A stretch of 64,000 bases of DNA from an uncultured Clostridia bacterium (GTDB taxonomy: Bacteria; Bacillota; Clostridia; TANB77; CAG-508): assembly GCA_934120315.1 (NCBI GenBank), contig CAKOTX010000001.1:1-64000 (forward strand), read 5' to 3'. Made by a program: the position numbers and the translations under genes. The notes below the pieces were generated by a model, which was not told the origin of the DNA, did no database searches, and saw nothing but the letters and a program-made list of their open reading frames with translations. Shown piece after piece: positions 18,201 to 26,602 of this stretch. Each line of letters begins with the position of its first letter. Position 1 is the stretch's first letter.

Positions 18201-20100
18201 AGTTAAGTTGTAAATATGCTTGTGTTGCTGATGTTTCTGAATAATCTAATTGTTCTCCATTTAATGTCATTGTTATTGTCTTATTTGTGTTATTATAAGA
18301 TGTTTTAACTTTAAATTCTTCTGCATATAAAGAACTTGTTTCACCATTCATTTTTACACTTTCAACTACTGATGGTAATTGAATTTTTATTACTGGATTA
18401 TTAAATAAATCATATCTTACATCATCTGTTCTTAATTTAATTCCAAGTACAACATTTGAATTTGTTGCCATTGTAGATAATGTATCTGTACTTACAGTTA
18501 ATTCTGCTTTTGAAACTGTTCCATTAATTTTTAATGTTGCTTCACTTGAATTTTCTACAATTGCTGTTTCTTCTTCATTTATTGTAGCAATTCCTTTTAC
18601 TGTACTTTCTGTTTTTATACCATTTATTGACTCGATTTGAGTTGCTGTAAATGATCCTGGTATTATTGCTTTTGCATATTTAAATTCTAACACTCCTGCT
18701 TTTTGTGGTTTACTTGTTGTAATTGTTAATTCACTTCTTGCTGCTTCATAACTTACAACAATATTTCCATTTTCATCAACTTTTGTATCTTTGTTGATTG
18801 TTGTTGTTACTTCACCATTTTTTAATTCTATAGTACCATCTTGTCCTAAAATATCTAACATTTTATCTTTATTAATTGTTGTAGTTAAATATTTTGTATC
18901 AACTGACATGTCTTTTGATTCTGTTGTTAATTTATCTGAACCTTCTGTTACTACAACTTTTTCTGGTATATTAGAATTTGTTATAATTATTTTGTTTTCT
19001 GTATTATATGTTACATCTGCAGTTGAATTTAATTGTCCTTTAAATAATTCTTCTGATGTCATTTTTGTAGATGTTGTTATTAAAGCATTTGGTTCTTGAT
19101 TTTCTATACCTTTCATATATTTCGCTGTATATTTTGTAGCTGAATTATGAACTGTAATTTCTGAATTTGTTGTGATTTCTACTTTATTAGCATCTACATC
19201 TGAAGCATATATAAATGTTACAATTAATTCATCATATGCATTTTTATTCCATTTAATTGTTTTATCTTCATTTTTTAATGTTATTGTTAAATTTCCATCA
19301 TTGTTTGTCCAATCTTTATCAGTTAACTCGTTTCCACCATTTGTTGCCATTGTTCCTAAAGATAATACTTCTATTTTTTCTGGTAATTTATCACTTAATT
19401 TTGGAGCACTTACACTTATTGTTGTTTCTTTAATTGGATATTGATTATCTGATAATCTTGAATTTATTTTTAATTGAACAACTCTTTTTTCTGTTCCTTC
19501 TATATTAAATACTTTATTTGTAATAATGTCTGTTGTTAATTCAGCAGCAGCATTTGAGTCTGCTTGTAAATTCAAACTTACTGCTTGACTTCCTTTAATA
19601 CTTAACCCTTTATATGATGTTTCCATATATTTTCCTGTTAATTTTAAGTCAGAAGCCTTAACTAACATATCTGCATCTAATGTATCTGTTATAATTGGTT
19701 CAATATTTAATTCAATTATAGCATTATCTCCTGCATTAATTTGTTTTAATTTTACTTTGTTTCCATCTATGCTTTCTACCCATTTTGATGAAATATCCTT
19801 TTTCAAATTAAAGTTACTATTTTGTAATTCTAATTCTCCATTAAAATATCCATCATTTCTTACTGAAATTTCAGCATACATTTTTAAATTTTCATTTTTA
19901 ATACTTGCTGTTAAATTTTCAACTTTTTCATCTTTTTCATTTTTAAAATATGCAGAAAAACTTATATTTTTATTATTAGTTGTACTATTTGTTTCTGCTG
20001 CATAACTTATTAAGTTTGACCCTAACACGAAAAAGTCTGTTGACATTACCATTAGTATCATTAAAATTGCTAATAATTTTTTTAACACTCTTTTCTCCAT
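15298..20100 (-). CDS. Giant surface protein with DUF11 and SdrD-B repeats, C-terminal membrane anchor
   Basis: 1600 residues. After a signal peptide (residues about 8-36) there are many beta-sandwich segments rich in Thr, Asn and Ser. DUF11-type repeats are clear (VKVGEVIKYTVTVKNTGLQP near 880; VKVGDEVQYNITVSNKG near 1135). An SdrD-B fold (GVAWVDSDRNGQKDATEQLL near 1270) and a further DUF11-like unit follow. A final membrane helix (TILMYVILAIINTILIAVAI) and a basic tail close the protein. It is a structural surface protein; with its downstream partner it could form a surface layer or fibre. Specific ligand unknown. Confidence 0.75.
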   Translation of the reverse strand: MEKRVLKKLLAILMILMVMSTDFFVLGSNLISYAAETNSTTNNKNISFSAYFKNEKDEKVENLTASIKNENLKMYAEISVRNDGYFNGELELQNSNFNLKKDISSKWVESIDGNKVKLKQINAGDNAIIELNIEPIITDTLDADMLVKASDLKLTGKYMETSYKGLSIKGSQAVSLNLQADSNAAAELTTDIITNKVFNIEGTEKRVVQLKINSRLSDNQYPIKETTISVSAPKLSDKLPEKIEVLSLGTMATNGGNELTDKDWTNNDGNLTITLKNEDKTIKWNKNAYDELIVTFIYASDVDANKVEITTNSEITVHNSATKYTAKYMKGIENQEPNALITTSTKMTSEELFKGQLNSTADVTYNTENKIIITNSNIPEKVVVTEGSDKLTTESKDMSVDTKYLTTTINKDKMLDILGQDGTIELKNGEVTTTINKDTKVDENGNIVVSYEAARSELTITTSKPQKAGVLEFKYAKAIIPGSFTATQIESINGIKTESTVKGIATINEEETAIVENSSEATLKINGTVSKAELTVSTDTLSTMATNSNVVLGIKLRTDDVRYDLFNNPVIKIQLPSVVESVKMNGETSSLYAEEFKVKTSYNNTNKTITMTLNGEQLDYSETSATQAYLQLNLDITLSKMAAAKKDKIVMEYTNENATEYYGGTTDKGVVEKEISIAAPSGLVTVNNLPTYNIEGISGINEETQIAQVANSDAGKNLEFNSYLINSTGANLKNVRILGILPTDGNKYDNVENTLTTKLKSMNAENATIYYTENADATENVDNSSNGWKTNLNEVSNARKYLIKLSELPVESNYEISYISQLPNQLLKDKQSFTDYKVLYDTDTEKNVEVSSIKIGLQTQSEVKIETTLKATVGNDDVSNNATVKVGEVIKYTVTVKNTGLQPITNVEAQALVPEGTVYVEPEEGYVYSGTSYYTEKEDVKQIVKNIEKLNSNETYTFEYEVRVKSATDNIANKVTAKCGETVKESSQIINKSENSNIRVTVKRAIDLSKDLYAGADTQYNVIVENLSSETVKDLSIEMIYDHLTTTSFLDGDFNVKLATDAMEIKELSGNSSVIFLVAVQIDKDVNNVSVIAKVKDNSNNTYRSNKFEENVLTTEATVSLTSPQDKAYIKVGDEVQYNITVSNKGISDEYITVIDNVPEYLAIEEFIVNGETVFQTTDSVNNKDTYTASISNEIRYSVQVLANNESKIIIKAKVKPITEEFDVKTISNYVDIEIADVHKGTSQTVTHILRGYYVGDIKNMINGVAWVDSDRNGQKDATEQLLSGVKVRIYDISTSNYLKDTNGNIIETTTNDKGEYSFTKIPNGNYIVLFEYDTSKYEPTYYMQEGVDDSINSKAILKTITIDGEEKTYAVTDTINLQDNISNINIGLKDKYIFDLELNKYITKVSIQSKSGTKSYDYNDAVLAKPEIKSKEMDGALVVLEYTIKVKNNGEIAGFVSNIVDYLTNGLTFSSELNPDWYISNGNLYTKKLANEPINPGETKEVKLILTKTMTTENTGVVNNRAEIYDAYNEYGIADVNSTPNNNVASENDMGSADVIIAVSTGGTILMYVILAIINTILIAVAIKLMIKNNIINIKKERR

Positions 20101-20126
20101 TTTTTCCCTCCATATATTTTTATATT

Positions 20127-21830
20127 TTAATTACCTGTACCTACACGTATTATTCTTGCCATTGCATTATATGTATCCCTAGATAATAATGTTGTTGAAA
20201 CAACTTGACCATTTAACCTCATTACTTTATATGCTTCAACTTTTCTTCCTGAACTTCCAGCTTGAACCACTTTCTGTTCTCCTGCTGCTAAACTACTATC
20301 TTGCACATATTGAATTGTTGGATTTATTGTTGCAATTTTCTTGGTTTCTATTGAAATATCATATTCAACTTCTTCTTTTACTCCCCAAACTTGTATTGTT
20401 GCAACACCGTTTTCTACTGTAGCCGTAATTCTTATTGGATATTTTCTTGAATTTACAAATTTAAAATCTTGAGCTCCCCATACAACAGTTGCATCTTTAC
20501 CTGCTGGTAAATATGATGTTACAAATTGATGATTTCTTCGTGTTGTTACTTTTAAATTTGCAAATACTACTGCATCATACAATGTTGAAGATATTTGGCA
20601 AATTCCTCCGCCTAAGCCATCAACTACTTTTCCATTTGAGAATGTTGCAGCTGATTTATACCCTGCTGCAATTGTTCTTTCTCCTACAACTTTGTTATAA
20701 GAAAATTCTTCATTTGGAAGTAATACTGTTCCATTAATCTTATTAGCTGCTAATATTAAATTTGTAGTTCTATTTGTATTACTTGCTTGATAGTTTGTTG
20801 AACATGTTCCTAATAAATCTGGGAATGCTTCTGTTCCTATATCTTTTGTTGTTTTTGTTGGTTCTGTTATAACTAAATCTACTTGGTATTCATCTTTCGT
20901 TTCTGCTATTATTGCCTTTGCATTATCTACATCAAAGTCAATTCCTTCTTCTTCAGGATATATTGTAAATGGATCATTTGTATAATATGCATCTTTTACT
21001 TGTTTATAGACTTCTTCATGTATTTTATCAATATCTATTTTTTCTGGTTTTGCATCTATAACTGGTATCTCTAACTTTTTCTCATCTTCTGTATTGGTAT
21101 CTATTACTTCATATATGTCTTTGACTAACTGTTTTTCATCAACCTTTTTTCCTTCTTTTCCTGATGTTATTATTAATTTGTTATTTTCTCTGTCTAAATA
21201 ATAACTTGGCTGAACTATTGCTCCTTCAATACTGTTATTTATATTTTGAGCAATTTGGCTAATCATATCATTATCAATCGATGCCTCTAATTTTACATTT
21301 TTTCCTTTTAGCATTGTTCCTAAAATATCATAATTATCTTTGAATAAATTTCCTGTTCTTCCGATATCAAATGCATCTTGTATTGCATTTTCTACTTGAT
21401 ATTCCACTTCTAATGCTTCATATGTAATCGATGTTTCATATTCACCATATTTTAAATAGATTTGTTTGTCTGATTTACTTTGATATACTTTGTCTAATTT
21501 TTCTTTTGCTTCTTCCTGTGTCAGGTTTGATACATCTATTTGTCCTATAATTGTTCCTTTTACTATTTTCGAACTTTTAGCATTGATAAAAGCAAAAATT
21601 ACAGAAAATACTAATGAAAGAATTATAAGAATTATTAATATTATTAACGTTATTTTTATCTTTTTACTCGAGCTGTTTTTTTCGTTTGGTTTATCATCAC
21701 TTTCAATTGTGTTTTCTTCTGTTGTTTCAGCTTCTTTTAAGTCTTCTTTTTTTTCAGTTGTATCTTCCTTTTCCAGCAGTTTTACTCCACTTTCTTGCAC
21801 CTCTTTTGTTGGATCTTTTTCTTCATTCAT
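20127..21830 (-). CDS. VanW-family protein with PG-binding and G5 domains
   Basis: 567 residues from the ATG that follows AAAGGAG; the frame opens 39 codons earlier without a ribosome site. An acidic cytoplasmic tail, one membrane helix (about 62-85 of this start), peptidoglycan-binding-type repeats (TIIGQIDVSNLTQEEAKEKL), a VanW domain (GLGGGICQISSTLYDAV) and a C-terminal G5-like domain are in order. This is the YoaR-like wall protein layout of Clostridia and Bacilli, thought to act on or bind peptidoglycan; despite the name it is not linked to vancomycin resistance here. The gene order suggests a cell-surface cluster. Confidence 0.85.
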   Translation of the reverse strand: MNEEKDPTKEVQESGVKLLEKEDTTEKKEDLKEAETTEENTIESDDKPNEKNSSSKKIKITLIILIILIILSLVFSVIFAFINAKSSKIVKGTIIGQIDVSNLTQEEAKEKLDKVYQSKSDKQIYLKYGEYETSITYEALEVEYQVENAIQDAFDIGRTGNLFKDNYDILGTMLKGKNVKLEASIDNDMISQIAQNINNSIEGAIVQPSYYLDRENNKLIITSGKEGKKVDEKQLVKDIYEVIDTNTEDEKKLEIPVIDAKPEKIDIDKIHEEVYKQVKDAYYTNDPFTIYPEEEGIDFDVDNAKAIIAETKDEYQVDLVITEPTKTTKDIGTEAFPDLLGTCSTNYQASNTNRTTNLILAANKINGTVLLPNEEFSYNKVVGERTIAAGYKSAATFSNGKVVDGLGGGICQISSTLYDAVVFANLKVTTRRNHQFVTSYLPAGKDATVVWGAQDFKFVNSRKYPIRITATVENGVATIQVWGVKEEVEYDISIETKKIATINPTIQYVQDSSLAAGEQKVVQAGSSGRKVEAYKVMRLNGQVVSTTLLSRDTYNAMARIIRVGTGN

Positions 21831-21976
21831 ATTTTTACTCCTTTTATCTCTTATTATATAATACCACAAAATCACAAATTTGACAATTTTTTTTCGAAAA
21901 TTTCTTATTAATATATATGTTTTTTTATACTTTTTATTCGTTTTCAAAAAATTTTACATTTTTTTTGAAAAAATAC

Positions 21977-22005
21977 TTGAATATTGTAAAATTTAATAAT
22001 ATAAT
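21977..22005 (+). promoter_or_regulatory. Promoter of the CBM25-like gene
   Basis: TTGAAT, 17 bases, TATAAT, about 33 bases before the start codon. Confidence 0.7.
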
Positions 22006-22037
22006 AAGATCAACAAAAGATGAAGGAGTTTTTAAAA

Positions 22038-22508
22038 ATGGAATTGGTAAAAAACATATTTTTTAATACAGATAAATTAGTCGAAAATAGTAAAGTAAAA
22101 ATTTCATATACAGGTAAATTTTTTCAAGACGCTTCTGAAGAAGTATTTTTTCATTATGGATTTGGAAGTAATTGGGATAATGTAAAAGATATACAAATGT
22201 CAAAAACAGACCTTGGTTTTCAGGCCGAAGTAGAATTAGCTTCAGCTGAAACATTCAATTTCTGTTTCTTTAACGAGAATGGTGAATGGGATAATAATAA
22301 TGGTAATAACTATTCATTCCAAATAGAAAAACAACCTGTTGAATTAGTTGTTTTAGATGATGAGCCTGTTTCTCTTGGTAATGCAAGAAAATTAAGAAAA
22401 TCATATATTTGGAGCAAAAAAATACGTTTAGCTGTTTACAAAATTATTACATATTTACCAAAATTAATTTCAGGAAATTATAAGAAAAAAGCTTCAAGTG
22501 AAGAATAA
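22038..22508 (+). CDS. CBM25/53-type starch-binding domain protein
   Basis: 156 residues from the ATG nine bases after AAGGAG. The middle matches a family 25/53 carbohydrate-binding module: VFFHYGFGSNWDNVKDIQM, the AEVELASAETFNFCFF strand, and the closing ENGEWDNNNGNNYSF. A basic C-terminal tail follows, with no catalytic domain or secretion signal. Such stand-alone modules are found in Clostridia and may tie the cell's glycogen metabolism or an enzyme partner to alpha-glucans; that role is inference. Confidence 0.7.
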   Translation: MELVKNIFFNTDKLVENSKVKISYTGKFFQDASEEVFFHYGFGSNWDNVKDIQMSKTDLGFQAEVELASAETFNFCFFNENGEWDNNNGNNYSFQIEKQPVELVVLDDEPVSLGNARKLRKSYIWSKKIRLAVYKIITYLPKLISGNYKKKASSEE

Positions 22509-22510
22509 TA

Positions 22511-22543
22511 AAAAAGGATAGATTTATAAGTCTATCCTTTTAT
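22511..22543. terminator. Bidirectional terminator between convergent genes
   Basis: AAAAGGATAGA / TCTATCCTTTT stem with an eight-base loop between the CBM-like gene and the reductase gene. Confidence 0.85.
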
Positions 22544-23256
22544 GTTATAATCCATCCCCCATTTATTGAAATAACTTGTCCTGATGTATAATCATCTTCT
22601 AAAAGCCATTCAACACATTTTGATATATCTAATGTCTTTCCGATATGTTCTAATGGAATTTCTTCTTCTATATTTTTTATATCTTCATCACTCAAATTTT
22701 TATTCATATCTGTATCAATTATCCCTGGCGCAACAGAATTTACTCTTATGTTTGAAGGTCCTAATTCTTTTGCCAATGATTTTGTCATTCCATCTATACC
22801 AGCTTTTGTAATCGAATAGATCGTTTCGCAAGATGCTCCTACCATTCCCCACACTGAAGAAATATTTATAATACATCCATTTTTTTCATGAATCATATTT
22901 TTTGCAACTTCTTGAGTAACGCAAAACGCCGAATATAAATTATTATTTACAATTTCATTCCATTCGTCATCTGTAACATCTGTAAATAATTTTGTTCCTG
23001 ATATTCCTGCATTATTTATCAATGCATCTATTTTTCCATATTTTTTTATTATATAATCTACCATTTGCTTTACTTCAACTCTTTTAGAAACATCAGCTTT
23101 ATATATTTCTATATTATCACTCATTTCTGCCAATTCTTGTGCTGCTTCTTCAGATTTGTTGTAATTAGCAATAATCTTATATCCTTTTTTAGCTAAATTT
23201 TTAGCAATTTCTCTACCAATACCTCTTGATGCCCCTGTTATTAAAACTATATTCAT
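22540..23256 (-). CDS. ymfI: SDR reductase, EF-P 5-aminopentanone reductase type
   Basis: 238 residues, a complete classical short-chain reductase. It has the cofactor loop TGASRGIGRE (7-16), NNAGISG, and the catalytic Ser-Tyr-Lys in NISSVWGMVG, IYSITKAG. The segment around WGMVGASCE is typical of YmfI proteins, which reduce the 5-aminopentanone group on elongation factor P in Bacillus. FabG is the alternative assignment, but no fatty-acid synthesis genes are next to it. Monocistronic; start after GGAGG. Confidence 0.75.
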   Translation of the reverse strand: MNIVLITGASRGIGREIAKNLAKKGYKIIANYNKSEEAAQELAEMSDNIEIYKADVSKRVEVKQMVDYIIKKYGKIDALINNAGISGTKLFTDVTDDEWNEIVNNNLYSAFCVTQEVAKNMIHEKNGCIINISSVWGMVGASCETIYSITKAGIDGMTKSLAKELGPSNIRVNSVAPGIIDTDMNKNLSDEDIKNIEEEIPLEHIGKTLDISKCVEWLLEDDYTSGQVISINGGWIIT

Positions 23257-23307
23257 TTTATTTCCTCCATTTAATATTTTATCAAATTTTCACTTTTTTT
23301 GCAAATA

Positions 23308-23339
23308 TAAAAAGTATTTACAACATTTGCTGTAAATAC
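23308..23339 (-). terminator. Terminator of the 23356-23916 gene
   Basis: GTATTTACA / TGTAAATAC stem followed by a TTTTT run on the minus strand. Confidence 0.8.
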
Positions 23340-23355
23340 CTTTATAGATTGCTAT

Positions 23356-23916
23356 TTAATTAAATCCAAAAAAAATTACTTTTTCACTATACAAATCCAC
23401 TTTTTTTAGTTTATATTTAGAAAGAACCTCGAATACTTTATCTTCTTTTACATTTTCAAACTTTTCTTTCAATTCAAATTTAGGAGAAAAAATCTTTACA
23501 TTATAATCTTCTTCTCCCAAATAAATTTGTTCAATAGAAATATTCCAATCGTCTAAAGTTTTAACTACATATATATATCCACGTTTTCTTCTACAATTAA
23601 CAATCGCTTTCACATATTCCCATATCTTACAATATACCTCATCAGTAGATTTTTTCTTGATTTCAGGATATTTTAAAAGTAAAACTTCCACATCTTGATA
23701 GCTCAAGTCTCTTTCCGTCTTTTTATCAATAACTCTTCTTTCATCATCATTCAAAGTTCTTTTAATAGTACAAACATCATACATCATATCTTTTTTTGTT
23801 TCTGTTACTAACAAGTCATAACAATGTTCATTATCTCGAGTTCTAAATTCAACCCGCAATTTACCATTATTAGTTTTGGCAGATATAACATTTTCTTTAA
23901 ATCCAAAATACTCCAT
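23356..23916 (-). CDS. Hypothetical protein; carries the window's only normally read CGG codon
   Basis: Not recognised. A 186-residue soluble protein, rich in charged residues, with mixed strands and helices and no membrane segment. A Lys/Arg-rich helix is near residues 105-120 (YVKAIVNCRRKRGYIYV). Residue 21 (LRVEF) is encoded by CGG at 23854-23856. Here frame 0 continues uninterrupted to the end, while a skip would meet a stop within about 20 codons. It is thus the useful internal control for the shift sites in the left element. It has its own terminator and is flanked by AT-rich spacers. Confidence 0.6.
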   Translation of the reverse strand: MEYFGFKENVISAKTNNGKLRVEFRTRDNEHCYDLLVTETKKDMMYDVCTIKRTLNDDERRVIDKKTERDLSYQDVEVLLLKYPEIKKKSTDEVYCKIWEYVKAIVNCRRKRGYIYVVKTLDDWNISIEQIYLGEEDYNVKIFSPKFELKEKFENVKEDKVFEVLSKYKLKKVDLYSEKVIFFGFN

Positions 23917-24025
23917 AAATAGCTCCTATATATTTATTTACCTTTTTAGGCATCGCTAATCATAATAACACTTTTAACTTTTTATGTCAATAGTTTTTTG
24001 GATTTTAATGTTTTTAATGCACAAA

Positions 24026-24064
24026 AAAAGCCAGTAATTAAGCTTATTTGCAAAACTACTGACA
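24026..24064 (-). terminator. Terminator of the tRNA Lys-Glu-Thr unit
   Basis: GTCAGTA / TACTGGC stem downstream of tRNA-Thr followed by seven T on the minus strand. Confidence 0.75.
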
Positions 24065-24067
24065 ATT

Positions 24068-24144
24068 TGGAGCCACTTCCCAGATTCGAACTGGGGACCC
24101 CCGCATTACAAGTGCGGTGCTCTGGCCAGCTGAGCTAAAGTGGC
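24068..24144 (-). tRNA. tRNA-Thr(TGT)
   Basis: Acceptor GCCACTT pairs with AAGTGGC; anticodon TGT in CACTTGTAATG; CCA is encoded. Third of three co-directional tRNAs. Confidence 0.93.
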
Positions 24145-24148
24145 ATTG

Positions 24149-24223
24149 TGGTGACCCCGACGGGAATCGAACCCATGACTCCGCCGTGAAAGGGCGGTGT
24201 CTTAACCGCTTGACCACGGGGCC
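24149..24223 (-). tRNA. tRNA-Glu(TTC)
   Basis: Acceptor GGCCCCG pairs with CGGGGTC; anticodon TTC in CCCTTTCACGG; CCA is encoded. Middle gene of the tRNA unit. Confidence 0.93.
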
Positions 24224-24268
24224 ATAATGAGAGAATTCTAATTATATTTCAAATTAGAATTCTAATTT

Positions 24269-24344
24269 TGGTGAGCTATCCGCGACTCGAACGCGGGACA
24301 ACTTGATTAAAAGTCAAGTGCTCTACCACCTGAGCTAATAGCCC
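24269..24344 (-). tRNA. tRNA-Lys(TTT)
   Basis: Acceptor GGGCTAT pairs with ATAGCTC; anticodon TTT in GACTTTTAATC; CCA is encoded. First gene of the unit, about 30 bases after its promoter. Confidence 0.93.
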
Positions 24345-24372
24345 GTATGCATGTATTGCACAACGCTTATTT

Positions 24373-24401
24373 ATATTACAACATTTTTTTACGATTGTCA
24401 A
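24373..24401 (-). promoter_or_regulatory. Promoter of the tRNA unit
   Basis: Minus-strand TTGACA, 17 bases, TAATAT upstream of tRNA-Lys. Confidence 0.75.
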
Positions 24402-24438
24402 TACATTTTTTAAAAAATTTTAAATTTTTTTTATTTTT

Positions 24439-24624
24439 TTATGCATTTAGTTTTTCAATGACTTCTTCAACATCTATTCCATGAACTTCACAAGCTTCTT
24501 CTAATGTTTCCATTTGAGATGCTGGACATCCTATACAATGCATTCCGCAGTCAATTAAAATTTCTGCTTTTTCTGGTGCAACTTGTAAAATTTCACCTAT
24601 TTTTGTATCTTTATTAAATTTCAT
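24439..24624 (-). CDS. DUF1858-domain protein
   Basis: A 61-residue soluble protein starting after AGGAGG. The whole length matches the DUF1858 fold found alone or at the N-terminus of ScdA/RIC-type and hybrid-cluster-associated proteins: KIGEILQVAPEKAEILIDCG, then CIGCPAS with paired cysteines, then EEACEVHGIDVEEVIEKLN. The CxxC suggests a redox or metal role, but no reaction is established for stand-alone copies. Confidence 0.8.
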   Translation of the reverse strand: MKFNKDTKIGEILQVAPEKAEILIDCGMHCIGCPASQMETLEEACEVHGIDVEEVIEKLNA

Positions 24625-24752
24625 TTAAAACCTCCTAAATTTATTGTCAAAAATATTTTACCACAAATTTTCAAAAAAGTATAGACATTTTTCAAATTTT
24701 GTTATATTATGTTTATCGAAAAAGTTCAAATAAGGCGGTGATATTCTTTTTT

Positions 24753-24905
24753 ATGACATTAAATTCATTAATAAATATCTTTTTTATCTTTTATATTATT
24801 AGTGTTTTTATTACTTTATATTCAATTTATACTTTTTTTGATATTAAATTATTTCATAATTTACAAGGCTCAAAATTAAAAATAAAACAAAATCAAAATT
24901 TATAG
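24753..24905 (+). CDS. Small membrane protein at the head of the second T4SS operon
   Basis: 50 residues, one hydrophobic helix (MTLNSLINIFFIFYIISVF) and a basic tail. A GGCGGTGAT sequence lies 8-16 bases upstream. Not recognised. It sits directly before the coupling-protein gene, with which it is surely co-transcribed. The frame opens earlier (24699) with no better ribosome site, so the start is uncertain. Confidence 0.5.
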   Translation: MTLNSLINIFFIFYIISVFITLYSIYTFFDIKLFHNLQGSKLKIKQNQNL

Positions 24906-24915
24906 GAGGTTAATT

Positions 24916-26598
24916 ATAAAACGCTTAATTTTTTTAGTTACCACTTTAATAATGGTATCTTTTTGCACTTTCCAATTTTTCTTACCTTTATATAAAGCAA
25001 AAGAAATCATTGTTTCATTTGGTCTACACCCTTTCGATATTTGTTGCAATAATCCTTCTCTTTGGAATTTTCTAAAAATTAGTTTCATATTTTTTTATAC
25101 ATTTTCAAATTTTATTATAATCAATTCACTAATTTTAAGATTTAAACTTTTTGAAAAATCTTCTCCTAAAAGTTCAATCCAAAATATTTCAACAAAATCA
25201 AATTTACAATTGCTTATAGGCAAAAATTTAGAAACAAATCAAAACATTTATATCCCAGAAATAGGATTATATCAAAACTTTATAATAACAGGAACAATAG
25301 GTACGGGAAAAACAAGTTCAGCAATGTATCCTTTTACTGAACAATTAATAAAATTTAATTCTTTAAATCCAGATAAAAAACTAGGAATTTTAATATTAGA
25401 TGTAAAAGGAAATTATTTCAAGCAAGTTAAAAATTTTGCTTCAAAATATCATTTAGAAAAAGATATTATTGAAATAAGCCTTACTTCTCAAATTAGATAT
25501 AATCCATTGCATAAGCCCAATTTAAACCCTATCGTTTTAGCTAACCGTTTAAAAACTATTTTATTGTTATTTTCTGAAAATAATTCAGAATCATTTTGGT
25601 TAGATAAGGCCGAGCAAATTCTTTCAGAATGTATTAAACTTTGTAGATTATACAACAATGGCTATGTCACATTTATTGAATTGCATAAATTAATTACAGA
25701 ACCAGAATATTATAAAAGTAAAATTGAAATTTTAAGAAATTTATTTTGCCAGTCAAAATTCACTCATAAAGAAATATATGAATTAAATTCCGCCTTAAAC
25801 TTTTTCGAAAAAGAATTTAATTCACTAGATCCAAGAACTCTAGCAATATTAAAATCTGAAATTTCTCGTATTACTAATATTTTTGTCACAGATTATAATG
25901 TTTCAAAAGTTTTTTGTCCACCAAAAAATAAATTAAATTTTAAAGGATTTAATTCAATGTTGCAAACTGGAAAAATTGTAGTTTTAAATATGAATATTGC
26001 AGAATATAAAAATTTATCTAAAATAATTGCAACTTATTTAAAATTAGATTTTCAATCAGAAATAATGTACAGACTCTCTCATTCGCAAGTTCGCCCATCT
26101 GCATTTATTTGTGATGAATATTCTGAATACGTTACTAAAACAGATGCAGATTTCTTTTCACTTAGTCGTGAGGCCAAATGCATTAATATTGTTTCTACTC
26201 AAAGTTATTCTTCTTTAAAAAATACCTTAAAAGACGAAACTGCTGTAAGAGTTATACTTCAAAATTTAATTAATAAATTATGGTTTAGAACTGATGATAT
26301 TTTTACAATTGAAGAAGTTCAAAAGCAACTTGGTAGAGAAGACAAAAAATACCTTTCAAAAAGCATTTCTGAAAATGCGAAAGAAACAAAATTCAGTTAT
26401 ATTACTAATTCTCTAAATTCACAAAATTCTAGTATTACAGAAAGTATTAATACTTACACACAAAAAGATTTTATTTTTGACACAAATTATTTTACACAAA
26501 ACTTAGAAACATTTTCATCATTAGCTTTTTTGTCTGATGGTAACAATATTTTAAAACCAACAAAATTGAAAATGTTTCCATATTTTAAGAAAGGATGA
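24916..26598 (+). CDS. VirD4/TraG-type coupling ATPase, probable ATA start
   Basis: A 560-residue type IV coupling protein that would recruit substrates to the channel. Two N-terminal membrane helices come first, then Walker A GTIGTGKTS (near 125) and the conserved LILDVKGNYF. Walker B is FICDEYSEY (near 395), followed by STQSYSSLK. The first ATG lies 12 codons inside the first hydrophobic helix and has no ribosome site. In frame upstream, ATA AAA CGC begins six bases after AGGAGG and restores a normal (M)KRLIFLVTTLIM start. Followed by VirB2-, VirB6- and PrgI-like genes. No relaxase is adjacent, so substrates may be proteins or DNA from elsewhere. Confidence 0.8.
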   Translation: MKRLIFLVTTLIMVSFCTFQFFLPLYKAKEIIVSFGLHPFDICCNNPSLWNFLKISFIFFYTFSNFIIINSLILRFKLFEKSSPKSSIQNISTKSNLQLLIGKNLETNQNIYIPEIGLYQNFIITGTIGTGKTSSAMYPFTEQLIKFNSLNPDKKLGILILDVKGNYFKQVKNFASKYHLEKDIIEISLTSQIRYNPLHKPNLNPIVLANRLKTILLLFSENNSESFWLDKAEQILSECIKLCRLYNNGYVTFIELHKLITEPEYYKSKIEILRNLFCQSKFTHKEIYELNSALNFFEKEFNSLDPRTLAILKSEISRITNIFVTDYNVSKVFCPPKNKLNFKGFNSMLQTGKIVVLNMNIAEYKNLSKIIATYLKLDFQSEIMYRLSHSQVRPSAFICDEYSEYVTKTDADFFSLSREAKCINIVSTQSYSSLKNTLKDETAVRVILQNLINKLWFRTDDIFTIEEVQKQLGREDKKYLSKSISENAKETKFSYITNSLNSQNSSITESINTYTQKDFIFDTNYFTQNLETFSSLAFLSDGNNILKPTKLKMFPYFKKG

Positions 26599-26602
26599 TT
26601 TT

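Noticed and set aside
20127..21947. Earlier start for the VanW protein adding 39 residues
   Set aside because: The extension has no ribosome site and unusual composition; a good AAAGGAG precedes the ATG at 21830.
23854..23856. CGG in the hypothetical gene as a ninth shift site
   Set aside because: Frame 0 runs uninterrupted for the remaining 165 codons, while skipping the C meets a stop within about 20 codons.
10134..24624. Plus-strand open frames rich in Leu, His and Tyr opposite the large surface genes
   Set aside because: They are antisense shadows of biased minus-strand genes, without ribosome sites or domain features.
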